Part shown: positions 53,883-61,170 of the stretch, one piece after another
Numbering within the stretch: the first letter of the stretch is position 1
Layout of the letters: every line of letters starts with the position of its first letter
DNA from: Curtobacterium sp. 458
GTDB taxonomy: Bacteria > Actinomycetota > Actinomycetes > Actinomycetales > Microbacteriaceae
Assembly (NCBI RefSeq): GCF_030406605.1
Contig: NZ_CP129104.1
Location: 2,803,830-2,867,829, forward strand
Reading direction: 5' to 3'
Length of the DNA stretch: 64,000 nucleotides
Notes under the pieces: model-generated
Told to the model about the DNA's origin: nothing
What the model saw: only the letters and a program-made list of their open reading frames with translations
Database searches by the model: none
Translations under genes and position numbers: made by a program

Positions 53883-54425
53883 TCAGGCCGGGACGGTGCC
53901 GAGCGTGGTCACCGCGACACGAGCCTCGACGCGCTCGCGGCCCGCGAGGCCGTCGAGCTCCAGCAGCGCGGCGAAGCCGATGGCCTCGTAGCCGGCGCGC
54001 TCCAGGAGCGTGATCGTCGCGGCCGCGGTGCCGCCGGTCGCGAGGACGTCGTCGACGACGAGCACGCGGGTGCCCTGCGGCAGCTGACCGGGGCGCAGCT
54101 CGAGCTCGGCCTCGCCGTACTCGAGTGCGTACTGCTCGCTGAGCACCTCGCCCGGGAGCTTCCCGGCCTTGCGGACGGTCAGGACGCCGACCTGGTGCTG
54201 CGCGGCGATGCCCCCGGCGAGGGCGAAGCCACGGGCCTCGATGCCGGCGACGGCCTGGAAGCCCTCGCCCACGGCGAACGGTGCCGCGAGGGCCTCGCAC
54301 ACCCGGCCGAACGCCACCGGGTCCGAGAACACGGGTGTGACGTCGCGGAACAGGATCCCCGGCTTCGGGAAGTCCGGCACGATCGCGGTGAGTCGGTCGA
54401 CGAGGGCAGCTGCGGTTTCGGTCAC
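53883..54425 (-). CDS. apt: Adenine phosphoribosyltransferase
   Basis: 180 residues from GTG 54425. The PRPP-binding motif VLVVDDVLATGGTAAATI (about residues 121-138), GIEARGFALAGGIA and the start VPDFPKPGILFRDVTPVF (about 16-33) are standard for Apt, which salvages adenine to AMP. In mycobacteria apt sits between secF and rel; here it lies upstream of thrS instead. A TACCGT box 6 bases before the GTG suggests a leaderless transcript. A dispersed repeat arm (53858-53875) follows the stop. Confidence 0.95.
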   Translation of the reverse strand: MTETAAALVDRLTAIVPDFPKPGILFRDVTPVFSDPVAFGRVCEALAAPFAVGEGFQAVAGIEARGFALAGGIAAQHQVGVLTVRKAGKLPGEVLSEQYALEYGEAELELRPGQLPQGTRVLVVDDVLATGGTAAATITLLERAGYEAIGFAALLELDGLAGRERVEARVAVTTLGTVPA

Positions 54426-54431
54426 CGCACA

Positions 54432-54437
54432 ACGGTA
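54432..54437 (-). promoter_or_regulatory. -10 box TACCGT, leaderless start of apt
   Basis: On the minus strand TACCGT, 6 bases, GTG 54425. Confidence 0.5.
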
Positions 54438-54460
54438 CGGCAGTGGCGGCGGTCGGCCGG

Positions 54461-54502
54461 ACCTCCCAGCGCCCCGCCCGGGAGGCCGGGGCGCTGGAAG
54501 GT
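54461..54502 (-). terminator. Hairpin after the 77-residue ORF
   Basis: 16-bp stem with one mismatch (54461-54476 / 54487-54502, core CCAGCGCCCCG). The 10-base loop is CCCGGGAGGC, the core of the dispersed repeat, so it may be a composite of repeat and terminator. Confidence 0.6.
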
Positions 54503-54513
54503 CAGCACGTCGC

Positions 54514-54747
54514 TCAGCGCCAGAGCTGCATGGCACCGCTCTGCAGCAGCAACCGCAGCTGGCTGTCGCGCTGCTCACGCTCGATCCGCTGGCGGGTCTC
54601 GAAGTCGACCGACACCCGGACGGGCGTGGTGCGCCGACTCCACAGGATCAGCCAGAGGCCGACCCGGAGGGCGATGCGGTCGGGCAGCGAGACCCGACGG
54701 CGCACCGCACGGGTATCGGGAGGACGGGTGGAGGTCTTCGTGGACAT
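54514..54747 (-). CDS. Small hypothetical protein (77 residues)
   Basis: 77 residues from ATG 54747 with AGGGGATCC at a suitable distance. The N-terminus is basic and Thr/Arg-rich; a segment IALRVGLWLILWSRR (about 27-41) may associate with the membrane, followed by a helical ERQRIEREQRDSQLRLLLQSG-like region and the end QLWR. Codon use is like its neighbours. Not recognised. Its leader holds a hairpin (54773-54793) and, further up, four GAATGC repeats. Confidence 0.65.
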   Translation of the reverse strand: MSTKTSTRPPDTRAVRRRVSLPDRIALRVGLWLILWSRRTTPVRVSVDFETRQRIEREQRDSQLRLLLQSGAMQLWR

Positions 54748-54772
54748 GGTGGTGGATCCCCTACTGGATGGT

Positions 54773-54793
54773 CGCCCGGACGTCTTCCGGGCG
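54773..54793 (-). promoter_or_regulatory. Leader hairpin upstream of the 77-residue gene
   Basis: CGCCCGGA (54773-54780) pairs with TCCGGGCG (54786-54793) around a 5-base loop, about 25 bases before the ATG at 54747. It may affect translation. Confidence 0.35.
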
Positions 54794-54835
54794 CGACGGA
54801 ACGACCCGGTGTGCGGGCCGGACAAAATGACGGAT

Positions 54836-54909
54836 GAATGCGCGACGAACCACCGCATCGGCGCCGGGCGCGATGTCGGAAGAATGCGTCGGAATGCATT
54901 CAGGAATGC
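54836..54909. repeat. Cluster of four GAATGC repeats
   Basis: GAATGC occurs at 54836, 54882, 54892 and 54904; the third is the palindrome GAATGCATTC (54892-54901). The last three are 10 and 12 bases apart, on one helix face. The surrounding 336-base gap (54748-55083) shows no gene. Confidence 0.6.
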
Positions 54910-55083
54910 GTGGCGATGGCGAGAGCGTCCGGTCGACCACCGTCGTCGACCGACGCGTCCCCCGGGCCGCCCCACCCGGACCGCTCACAGCGGTACGGGT
55001 GACGGGCGTCACGGGCAGCGACCGCGAGCGGGAGGCTCGGCAGCGCTGTCAGCGCGGGCGTGCGGAGAGGCGGACGCTTCCGG

Positions 55084-55206
55084 TCAGCGGACCCGGACAG
55101 GGGTGCCGAAGAGTCCGGTGATGCCACGGAACGGCGCGGTGCCGGTGAACGGCACGGTGCCGGTGAACGGCTTCGCGCGGTGCGTCGTGATGGTGATGAT
55201 CATCAT
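55084..55206 (-). CDS. 40-residue PFTGT-repeat peptide (unknown)
   Basis: A short frame from ATG 55206 (or 55203) to TGA 55084, with GAGAGGGGG 7 bases upstream and a TTGCGC-N16-GATAGT promoter at 55278-55251. The product starts MMIITITTHRAK and then repeats PFTGT-V-PFTGT-A-PFRGI before ending GLFGTPVRVR. Nearly all third positions are G or C, as in real genes here. It is basic, with no Cys and no clear signal peptide. It is not recognised; a bioactive or regulatory peptide is possible. It lies between the clpC-like gene and the 77-residue gene on the same strand. Confidence 0.55.
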   Translation of the reverse strand: MMIITITTHRAKPFTGTVPFTGTAPFRGITGLFGTPVRVR

Positions 55207-55250
55207 GGTCTCGCCCCCTCTCGGTCTCGTGCTGAACGGTGCTCGTGAAC

Positions 55251-55278
55251 ACTATCCACACCGGGAATGTCCGCGCAA
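55251..55278 (-). promoter_or_regulatory. Promoter of the 40-residue peptide gene
   Basis: On the minus strand TTGCGC (55278-55273), 16 bases, GATAGT (55256-55251). Transcription would start about 35-40 bases before the ATG. Confidence 0.4.
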
Positions 55279-55322
55279 GCATTTCCATCAAAATGCTCCG
55301 GAATTGTTCGCCGACAACGACA

Positions 55323-55357
55323 GAACGGCCCGGTGTCGTGCAGACACCGGGCCGTTC
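55323..55357 (-). terminator. Terminator after the clpC-like gene
   Basis: 15-bp perfect inverted repeat (55323-55337 / 55343-55357, arm GAACGGCCCGGTGTC) with a 5-base loop, about 20 bases after the clp stop. Confidence 0.85.
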
Positions 55358-55377
55358 AGGCGACCGGGAGAGCGGGA

Positions 55378-58032
55378 TCAGACCGCGGCGGGCTGGGCCG
55401 CGGTCACGGTGAGCACACCGTCCGCCACGTCCACGCGGACCGTGTCCCCGCTCCGGACCGTCTCGGCCACCACGAGGGTCGCGATCCGGTCGTCGACCTC
55501 GCGCTGGATCAGCCGACGGAGCGGGCGGGCGCCGTACTCGGGCTCGTAGCCGTGCTCGGCGAGCCAGGCGACGGCCTCGTCGGAGACCGACAGGGTCATG
55601 CCCTGGCCGAGCAGCCGGAGCGCGGTGTCCTCCAGCAGGAGCGCCACGATCGACGAGATCTGTGACGACGTCAGCTTCCGGAACAGCACGATCTCGTCGA
55701 TACGGTTGATGAACTCCGGCCGCATCGCTTCACGGAGCTTGCCCATCACCCGGGCACGCAGGTCGTCCTCCGCGAAGCCCTCCGCGGCCCCGACCGCCGA
55801 GAACCCGAGGGCGCCGGAGCGCGACGCGAGGAACTCGGACCCGATGTTCGACGTCATGATCACGACCGTGTTCCGGAAGTCGACCGTGCGACCCTGGCCG
55901 TCGGTCAGTCGGCCGTCGTCGAGCACCTGCAGCAGCAGGTTGAAGACGTCCGGGTGGGCCTTCTCGACCTCGTCGAGCAGGATCACCGAGTACGGGTTCC
56001 GACGGACGCGCTCGGTGAGCTGCCCGGCCTCGTCGTAGCCGACGTACCCGGGAGGGGCACCGACCAACCGCGAGACCGTGTGCCGCTCGCCGAACTCGCT
56101 CATGTCGAAGCGGAGCATGGCCGACTCGTCGCCGAACAACGAGGACGCGAGCGCCTTCGCGAGTTCGGTCTTGCCGACGCCGGTCGGTCCGAGGAACAGG
56201 AAGCTGCCCACCGGTCGGCGGGGGTCGCCCATGCCGGTCCGACTGCGCCGCACTGCGCGGGCGATCGCCTGCACGGCGTCGTCCTGACCGACGACGCGCT
56301 CGTGCAGCTCGTCCTCGAGGACGGCCAGGCGGGAGCGGTCGCCCTGGCTCAGGCGTGTCGCCGGGATGCCGGTGGCGCGGGAGACCACGCTCGCGATGTC
56401 GGCCTCCGTGATCTGCCGGTCACCCGATTCCGGACTGGTGGGCCCAGGCCGCCGGTCCCGCGGCGACGCGTCAGCGGCGTCGCGGCCGTGCCGGTGGGGA
56501 GCGCGGCTCGCGCCCGCCTCCGAGGCGGCGGAGATCCGGGCCTCCAGGCCGTCGATCTGGTCGCGCAGGCGCGACGCCTCCTCGTAGTGCTCCTCCGCCA
56601 CGGCAGCGTCCTTGGACGCGCTGAGCGCGGCGATCTCGACGCGCAGCGTCTCCACGTCCACGTCGCCGGACAGCGCGAGCCGACGGCGGGCACCGGCCTG
56701 GTCGACGAGGTCGATGGCCTTGTCGGGCAGGTGGCGGTCCGTCACGTAGCGGTGCGAGAGCTCGACGGCCGCGCGGAGCGCCTCGGGCGTGTAGGTCACG
56801 TCGTGGTGCTCCTCGTAGCGGGGCGCGAGGCCCGTGAGGATCGCGACGGCGTCCTCGACGCTCGGCTCCCCCACGGTCACCGGCTGGAAGCGACGCTCGA
56901 GCGCGGCGTCCTTCTCGATGCGGCGGTACTCGTTCAGGGTCGTCGCGCCGACCATGTGCAGGTCGCCGCGCGCGAGGCGCGGCTTGAGGATGTTGCCGGC
57001 GTCCATCGAACCGCCCTCGCCGCCACCGCCGGCGCCCACGAGCGTGTGCAGCTCGTCGACGAAGACGATGAGCTCGTCCGCGTGCTCGGCGATCTCGTCC
57101 ACGACCTTCGTGAGGCGCTCCTCGAAGTCGCCGCGGTACCGGGCACCGGCGAGCATGCCGGGCAGGTCGATCGCGACGACGCGCTTGCCCTGCAGGAGCG
57201 CCGGGACGTCACCGTCCACGATGCGCTGCGCGAGCCCCTCGACGATCGCGGTCTTGCCGACGCCGGGTTCGCCGATCAGGACGGGGTTGTTCTTCGTGCG
57301 GCGGAGCAGGATCTCGACCGTCTGCTCGATCTCGTCCGCCCGACCGATGACCGGGTCGATGCGTCCGTCACGGGCACGGGCCGTGAGGTCGGTGCCGTAC
57401 TGGTCGAGGGTCGGCGTGGAGCTCTGCTCGGTGCTTCCGCTGTCCGTCGTCGTGCCGGGCACCGTGCGTCCCGCCCGTGCCGCAGCCGACGCCTCCGCCG
57501 CGTACTCCTGCATCACCTGCGGGGTGACGCCGGCGCTCGCGAGGAGCTGTCCGGTCACGGTGTCCTGGTCCATGACGAGCGCGAAGAAGACGTGCTCCGG
57601 ATCCGTGTAGGTGCTGCCGAAGCCCTTGGCGGCCTGGGTCGCCTCGAGCAGGATGCGCTGAGCGGTGCCGGTCAGTGCCGGGCGACCCTCGGTCAGTGCG
57701 TCGTCGTCGGACGGTGCGGGCAGCCGCTGCTCGACCTCGTCGGCGAGGCGCTCCGGGTCGGCGCCGGCCCGGCGGACGACCGCAGTGAACGGATCGGTCC
57801 GGACGAGGACGTGCAGCAGGTGCAGTGCGTCGATCTCGTGCTGGCCCTGCTCGGTCGCGTACTCGGCGGTGCGCTGGAGCAGCTGGTGGGTGCGACGGCT
57901 GAGCAGTCGCGTGATGTCGACGGGGCGTCCGAACGGGACCGGCCGCTGCTGACCGGCCTGCTGCGCCGCGATGAGCCGCGCGAGGAACTCGTCAAACGAG
58001 TCGCTGCCGGCGGGACCGAACGTCTCTGGCAA
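55378..58032 (-). CDS. ClpC-type AAA+ unfoldase under HspR-like control
   Basis: 884 residues from TTG 58032, with AGGAGG upstream. Two Clp N-terminal repeats (about 35-160) are followed by ATPase 1 ([19 protein letters not shown]) and ATPase 2 ([21 protein letters not shown]). Between them is a short middle region with a UVR-like helix ([21 protein letters not shown]), not the long coiled-coil of ClpB, plus a disordered His/Arg/Pro stretch. ATPase 2 carries [10 protein letters not shown], whose LGF is placed like the ClpP-docking loop of ClpC. So it should unfold proteins for ClpP, yet its promoter region carries the HAIR sites usually found before clpB and dnaK. The TTG start follows from the ribosome-binding site; no ATG fits. 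Confidence 0.88.
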   Translation of the reverse strand: MPETFGPAGSDSFDEFLARLIAAQQAGQQRPVPFGRPVDITRLLSRRTHQLLQRTAEYATEQGQHEIDALHLLHVLVRTDPFTAVVRRAGADPERLADEVEQRLPAPSDDDALTEGRPALTGTAQRILLEATQAAKGFGSTYTDPEHVFFALVMDQDTVTGQLLASAGVTPQVMQEYAAEASAAARAGRTVPGTTTDSGSTEQSSTPTLDQYGTDLTARARDGRIDPVIGRADEIEQTVEILLRRTKNNPVLIGEPGVGKTAIVEGLAQRIVDGDVPALLQGKRVVAIDLPGMLAGARYRGDFEERLTKVVDEIAEHADELIVFVDELHTLVGAGGGGEGGSMDAGNILKPRLARGDLHMVGATTLNEYRRIEKDAALERRFQPVTVGEPSVEDAVAILTGLAPRYEEHHDVTYTPEALRAAVELSHRYVTDRHLPDKAIDLVDQAGARRRLALSGDVDVETLRVEIAALSASKDAAVAEEHYEEASRLRDQIDGLEARISAASEAGASRAPHRHGRDAADASPRDRRPGPTSPESGDRQITEADIASVVSRATGIPATRLSQGDRSRLAVLEDELHERVVGQDDAVQAIARAVRRSRTGMGDPRRPVGSFLFLGPTGVGKTELAKALASSLFGDESAMLRFDMSEFGERHTVSRLVGAPPGYVGYDEAGQLTERVRRNPYSVILLDEVEKAHPDVFNLLLQVLDDGRLTDGQGRTVDFRNTVVIMTSNIGSEFLASRSGALGFSAVGAAEGFAEDDLRARVMGKLREAMRPEFINRIDEIVLFRKLTSSQISSIVALLLEDTALRLLGQGMTLSVSDEAVAWLAEHGYEPEYGARPLRRLIQREVDDRIATLVVAETVRSGDTVRVDVADGVLTVTAAQPAAV

Positions 58033-58050
58033 GGGTGCCTCCTGGTTGGA

Positions 58051-58071
58051 CTTGAGTGCCTTCGACTCAAT
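58051..58071 (-). promoter_or_regulatory. HAIR element (HspR operator) of the clpC-like gene
   Basis: CTTGAGT-N7-ACTCAAT matches the HAIR consensus CTTGAGT-N7-ACTCAAG at 13 of 14 positions, 19 bases from the TTG start. Confidence 0.85.
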
Positions 58072-58113
58072 GCAACGCAGCGGCGGGCGGGCCATTCCCG
58101 GTCCGGGGAGGAA

Positions 58114-58134
58114 CTTGCGGCGACTCGGCTCAAG
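58114..58134 (-). promoter_or_regulatory. Second, degenerate HAIR-like element
   Basis: CTTGCGG-N7-GCTCAAG keeps the 7-base spacing and matches 10 of 14 consensus positions, 63 bases from the first element. Confidence 0.5.
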
Positions 58135-58177
58135 TCGATGTCGACCCAGGTCGGTGCCGATTCGGGTCGCTGCCGAC

Positions 58178-58663
58178 TCAGGTCCGGGCGATGGGCTTCG
58201 CGATCGCGTCCGTGACCCGCACGAGGTCGGCGGGGGTGAGCTCGATGTCGAAGCCCCGGCGTCCACCGGACACGAAGATGCTGTCGTACGCCAGCGCCGA
58301 CTCGTCGAGCACGGTCCGGAGTGCGGTCTTCTGCCCGACGGGGCTGATGCCGCCGACCACGTAGCCGGTGCGCTTCTCGGCGAGTGCCGGGTCGGCCAGC
58401 GTGGCCTTCTTGCCGCCGACGGCCGCGGCGATCGCCTTGAGGTCGAGGCGGTTCGCGACCGGCACGATGGCCACGGCGAGGGCGCCGTCCACCGACACCA
58501 CCAGGGTCTTGAACACCTGCTCCTCCCGGAGCCCGAGGGCGGCGGCCGCCTCTTCCCCGAAGTTCGTGGCGGTCTCGTGGTGCTCGTACACGTGCGGCGT
58601 GTACGGCACGCCCGCGCGGTCCAGTGCGACCGTCGCGGGGGTGCTCGGCGATGCAGCGGTCAT
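58178..58663 (-). CDS. Cys-tRNA(Pro)/Cys-tRNA deacylase, YbaK/EbsC family
   Basis: 161 residues from ATG 58663. The YbaK/prolyl-tRNA editing fold is indicated by ATVALDRAGVPYTPHVYEH at the start, EEQVFKTLVVSVDG with the conserved Lys (about 56), AAVGGKKATLADP and GYVVGGISPVGQK (about 104-116). These free-standing editing proteins hydrolyse mischarged Cys-tRNA(Pro). It is divergent from the small membrane protein gene; a CATGAT box 6 bases before the ATG could be a leaderless promoter but is weak. Confidence 0.9.
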   Translation of the reverse strand: MTAASPSTPATVALDRAGVPYTPHVYEHHETATNFGEEAAAALGLREEQVFKTLVVSVDGALAVAIVPVANRLDLKAIAAAVGGKKATLADPALAEKRTGYVVGGISPVGQKTALRTVLDESALAYDSIFVSGGRRGFDIELTPADLVRVTDAIAKPIART

Positions 58664-58729
58664 GCCGCGATCATGCCGCTCCCCGGACGCCGGACCGGGG
58701 CGGCGCGCGGACGCTACGCTGAACGCACC

Positions 58730-59026
58730 ATGGTCGTCGTCGAGTTCCTGCTGCGCCTCGTCGCCGTGCTCGGCGCGGGGGCACCGGTGGCGACGGGGGC
58801 GGGCGACCTGCTCCCCGCGGTCGTCGTCACGGCACTCGGCAGTGCCGCGGTCGTCGCAGTCGTGGTCCTCACCGCGGTCGTCGCCGGCGTGCTCGCCACG
58901 CTCCCGCCCAGCACTGTGGTCGACCACGCCGCGTGGGCCGTGCTCAGGACGGACATCGCGTCGTCGCACCCGGACGCGGACGGTCACGCGCGACCGAGGG
59001 CACCCGGCGTCGTCGCACCGGTCTGA
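58730..59026 (+). CDS. Small membrane protein preceding the YidC paralogue
   Basis: 98 residues from ATG 58730, a TACGCT box 9 bases upstream. Two hydrophobic segments (about 3-20 and 30-58, VVVTALGSAAVVAVVVLTAVV...) are followed by STVVDHAAWAVLRTDIASSHPDADGHARPRAPG, a conserved-looking cytoplasmic end. Small proteins of this kind, annotated as DUF6412 in some actinobacteria, precede short yidC paralogues; that family name is recalled, not tested. The yidC start is 56 bases downstream on the same strand, so a functional link is likely. Confidence 0.75.
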   Translation: MVVVEFLLRLVAVLGAGAPVATGAGDLLPAVVVTALGSAAVVAVVVLTAVVAGVLATLPPSTVVDHAAWAVLRTDIASSHPDADGHARPRAPGVVAPV

Positions 59027-59082
59027 CCGCGTCGGTGGTCGGACCGCTCCGCGACCCCGCCACCTCGACCGATCGGACCCCC

Positions 59083-59832
59083 ATGGACCTCTCCACCCTG
59101 CCCGTCGTCGGCACGCTCCTGCACGCCGGCGCCGACCTGCTCGCCGCCCTCACGGGCTGCTTCCAACCCTTCGCCGGGTCGTTCGCCGCGGCGCTCGCGG
59201 TGGTCGCCCTCACCCTCGCCGTCCGCGTGCTGCTCGTGCCGTTGTCCGTCCTCCAGGTGCGAGCCGAGCGGGATCGACGCCGCCTCGCGCCGCAGCTCGC
59301 CGGACTCCGTCGCCGGTACGGACGGGACCGCGAGCGACTCCAGCGCGCCGTCCAGGAGCTCTACACCGCCGAACGGGTGTCGCCGCTCGCCGGGTGCCTG
59401 CCGGTGCTCGCGCAGGCCCCGGTGGTGTCGCTCCTGTACACCCTGTTCACACACGCGACGATCGGGGGCGTGGCGAACACGCTGCTCGAGGCGACGTTCG
59501 TCGGCGTGCCGCTGGCGCACTCGCTCGTGGTCACGCTCGCCTCACCGCTCTGGGCACACGCCTGGGTCGTGCTCGCCCTGCTCGCCGTCCTCGCGCTCGT
59601 GGTGGAGGCGACCCGGCGCGCGAACCGCCGGTGGAACCCCGTGGAGCCCACGGACCCCAGCGTCCCCGGTGCCGCCGTCGCGGCGTCCGTCGGGCGGGTG
59701 GCGCCGTTCGTCACGGTGGTGTTCGCCGCGGTCGCGCCCCTCGCCGCGGCGCTGTACGTCGTCACGAGTGCCGCGTGGGCACTCGGAGAGCGCGCGGTGC
59801 TCCGACGGGCGCTGGAGCGCGCCGCCGGCTAG
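59083..59832 (+). CDS. YidC/Oxa1-type membrane insertase, short paralogue
   Basis: 249 residues from ATG 59083. Core Oxa1 features: the hydrophobic segment AAALAVVALTLAVRVLLVPLSVLQ with an Arg in the first core helix (about 45), a charged cytoplasmic loop RAERDRRRLAPQLAGLRRRYGRDRERL and SPLAGCLPVLAQAPVVSLLYTLF (about 100-122). Five membrane helices fit. It lies away from any origin-type cluster (rpmH-rnpA), so it is a secondary copy of the insertase, paired with the small membrane protein upstream. Its stop shares CTAG with the stop of the convergent hypothetical gene. Confidence 0.88.
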   Translation: MDLSTLPVVGTLLHAGADLLAALTGCFQPFAGSFAAALAVVALTLAVRVLLVPLSVLQVRAERDRRRLAPQLAGLRRRYGRDRERLQRAVQELYTAERVSPLAGCLPVLAQAPVVSLLYTLFTHATIGGVANTLLEATFVGVPLAHSLVVTLASPLWAHAWVVLALLAVLALVVEATRRANRRWNPVEPTDPSVPGAAVAASVGRVAPFVTVVFAAVAPLAAALYVVTSAAWALGERAVLRRALERAAG

Positions 59833-60047
59833 CCGCCCTGGCCCTCCTGCTGCGGGCCCTGGTCGACGGGGTCGTACTCGGTGCCGCGGCCCTGTTCCTC
59901 GTCGGCGGTCGGCACGTGGCGTTCGGTGCCGGTCCCGCCCGGGCTCGTCGCGACGTAGTCGGCCTCGCCGGACTGGGTGTCGTGGCTGAGCGGCTCGAGG
60001 GTCTCGTCGTCGGCCGGGCGGGGCTGGTCGTTCGCGGAGCTGGTCAT
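59829..60047 (-). CDS. Small acidic hypothetical protein (72 residues)
   Basis: 72 residues from ATG 60047, with AGGAG 2-3 bases beyond optimal spacing upstream. Composition is Gln/Gly/Asp/Glu/Pro-rich and almost free of hydrophobic residues (ends DEEQGRGTEYDPVDQGPQQEGQGG), so it is probably disordered. Its stop overlaps the yidC stop by three bases within a shared CTAG. Not recognised; similar in character to the acidic 65-residue protein at 15109. Confidence 0.65.
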   Translation of the reverse strand: MTSSANDQPRPADDETLEPLSHDTQSGEADYVATSPGGTGTERHVPTADEEQGRGTEYDPVDQGPQQEGQGG

Positions 60048-60139
60048 CGCTCCTGGGTACTCCTCGCGCACTGGGTGAACACGGTCGCCGTCCGAGTGCG
60101 ACCATGGGGCGGGCAGCAGGACCCGGAACGGGAGTACGC

Positions 60140-61144
60140 ATGGCCGACGACGACCTGGCGAAGGAGCGAGCGCGACTCGAAGCCGTGGCATGGGGTGCCG
60201 ACTCGACACTCGTGGAGGCCGCCCGCGCACGCATCGCGCTCCAGGACCTCGCCGCGGGCCGGCGGCCACGGCGGCCGTCGTCCGCCGAAACGCCCGCGGA
60301 GCGCGGGGGCGGGCGCCTCGCCGAGGCGGGAGCGCCTGCGGGGCACGGCGCCGGCGGCGTCCCGACTGCACCTGCCGCCCCGGTCGGCGACGTGCTCGCC
60401 GACGACCGACATGACGACGCCGGCCCCGCGCCGGCGGCTCCTGCAGCGCCCGACGCTGACCCAGGATCGACCACCCTCGGAGCGACCGCCCCTGGAGCGA
60501 CCGCCTCTGGAGCGACCGCCTCGGGAGCGACCGCCTCGGGAGTGACCGGAGTGCCGGCGACCGTGGCGTCGGCCGACCCCGAGGCGGCGGCGACGACGGA
60601 TGACGGAGGCGGGGCGAGCCTCCAGGCAGGGTGGCGCCGACGCGTCCACGACCTGCTGTGGACCCGCCGCCCCCGCGTGTGGATCGCGCTCGGCGCGGCC
60701 GCCGCCGTCGGGGTGGCGTTCGCGGCCGGAACGGTCGTCGGGACGGCGCGGCCGTCGATGCCCGCGGCGCCGAGCATCACGCCGACGGCGGGCACCGTGA
60801 CGCTGGAGCAGTTGCTCGACGTGCCGCAGACCTACGCGGACCAGCTCCCGGGTCCCGTCGACGCGCCGGTGAGCCTGCACAGCACCCGGCTGATCTTCAC
60901 GAACCGGGCCCTCGACGGCGGCGACCTGGAGACACCGTGGAACGTCTGGGCGGGGGTCGGAACCGACCGTTCGACCATCTGCCTCGTCGCGACGGCGGAC
61001 CGGATCGAGTCGTCGACGGCCTGCTACCCGCGGGAGGACGCGCTGCACGGCTCGGTGTCCCTGTCCGCGCAGTCCAGGAGCGGGACGCTGACCCTCTGGC
61101 TGCGCGGTGGCGGGGTGCAGGGCACGGTCACCGACTCGTACTGA
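60140..61144 (+). CDS. Membrane-anchored hypothetical protein with GATAS repeats
   Basis: 334 residues from ATG 60140, CGGGAG upstream. An N-terminal helical segment (ADDDLAKERARLEAVAWGADSTLVEAARARIALQDLAAGR, in parts) is followed by a long Ala/Pro-rich linker with GATAPGATASGATASGATASG repeats given here in part (from 15-bp DNA units at 60481-60540), one membrane helix (about 190-208) and an external C-terminal domain of about 110 residues with two Cys (TICLVA, STACYPR) that might form a disulfide. Not recognised. The external domain resembles no family I can name. Confidence 0.75.
   Translation: MADDDLAKERARLEAVAWGADSTLVEAARARIALQDLAAGRRPRRPSSAETPAERGGGRLAEAGAPAGHGAGGVPTAPAAPVGDVLADDRHDDAGPAPAAPAAPDADPGSTTLGATAPGATASGATASGATASGVTGVPATVASADPEAAATTDDGGGASLQAGWRRRVHDLLWTRRPRVWIALGAAAAVGVAFAAGTVVGTARPSMPAAPSITPTAGTVTLEQLLDVPQTYADQLPGPVDAPVSLHSTRLIFTNRALDGGDLETPWNVWAGVGTDRSTICLVATADRIESSTACYPREDALHGSVSLSAQSRSGTLTLWLRGGGVQGTVTDSY
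60481..60549 (+). repeat. 15-bp in-frame minisatellite coding GATAS repeats
   Basis: Units of 15 bp (AGCGACCGCCTCGGG type) begin at 60481, 60496, 60511 and 60526, with a partial fifth at 60541. The unit length keeps the frame. Confidence 0.9.
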
Positions 61145-61170
61145 GCACCGCCCGCTGAGCGCCGCTCGCG

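Noticed and set aside
55954-58215. 753-codon plus-strand frame opposite the clpC-like gene
   Set aside because: Antisense to Walker A/B motifs of both ATPase domains; no domain of its own.
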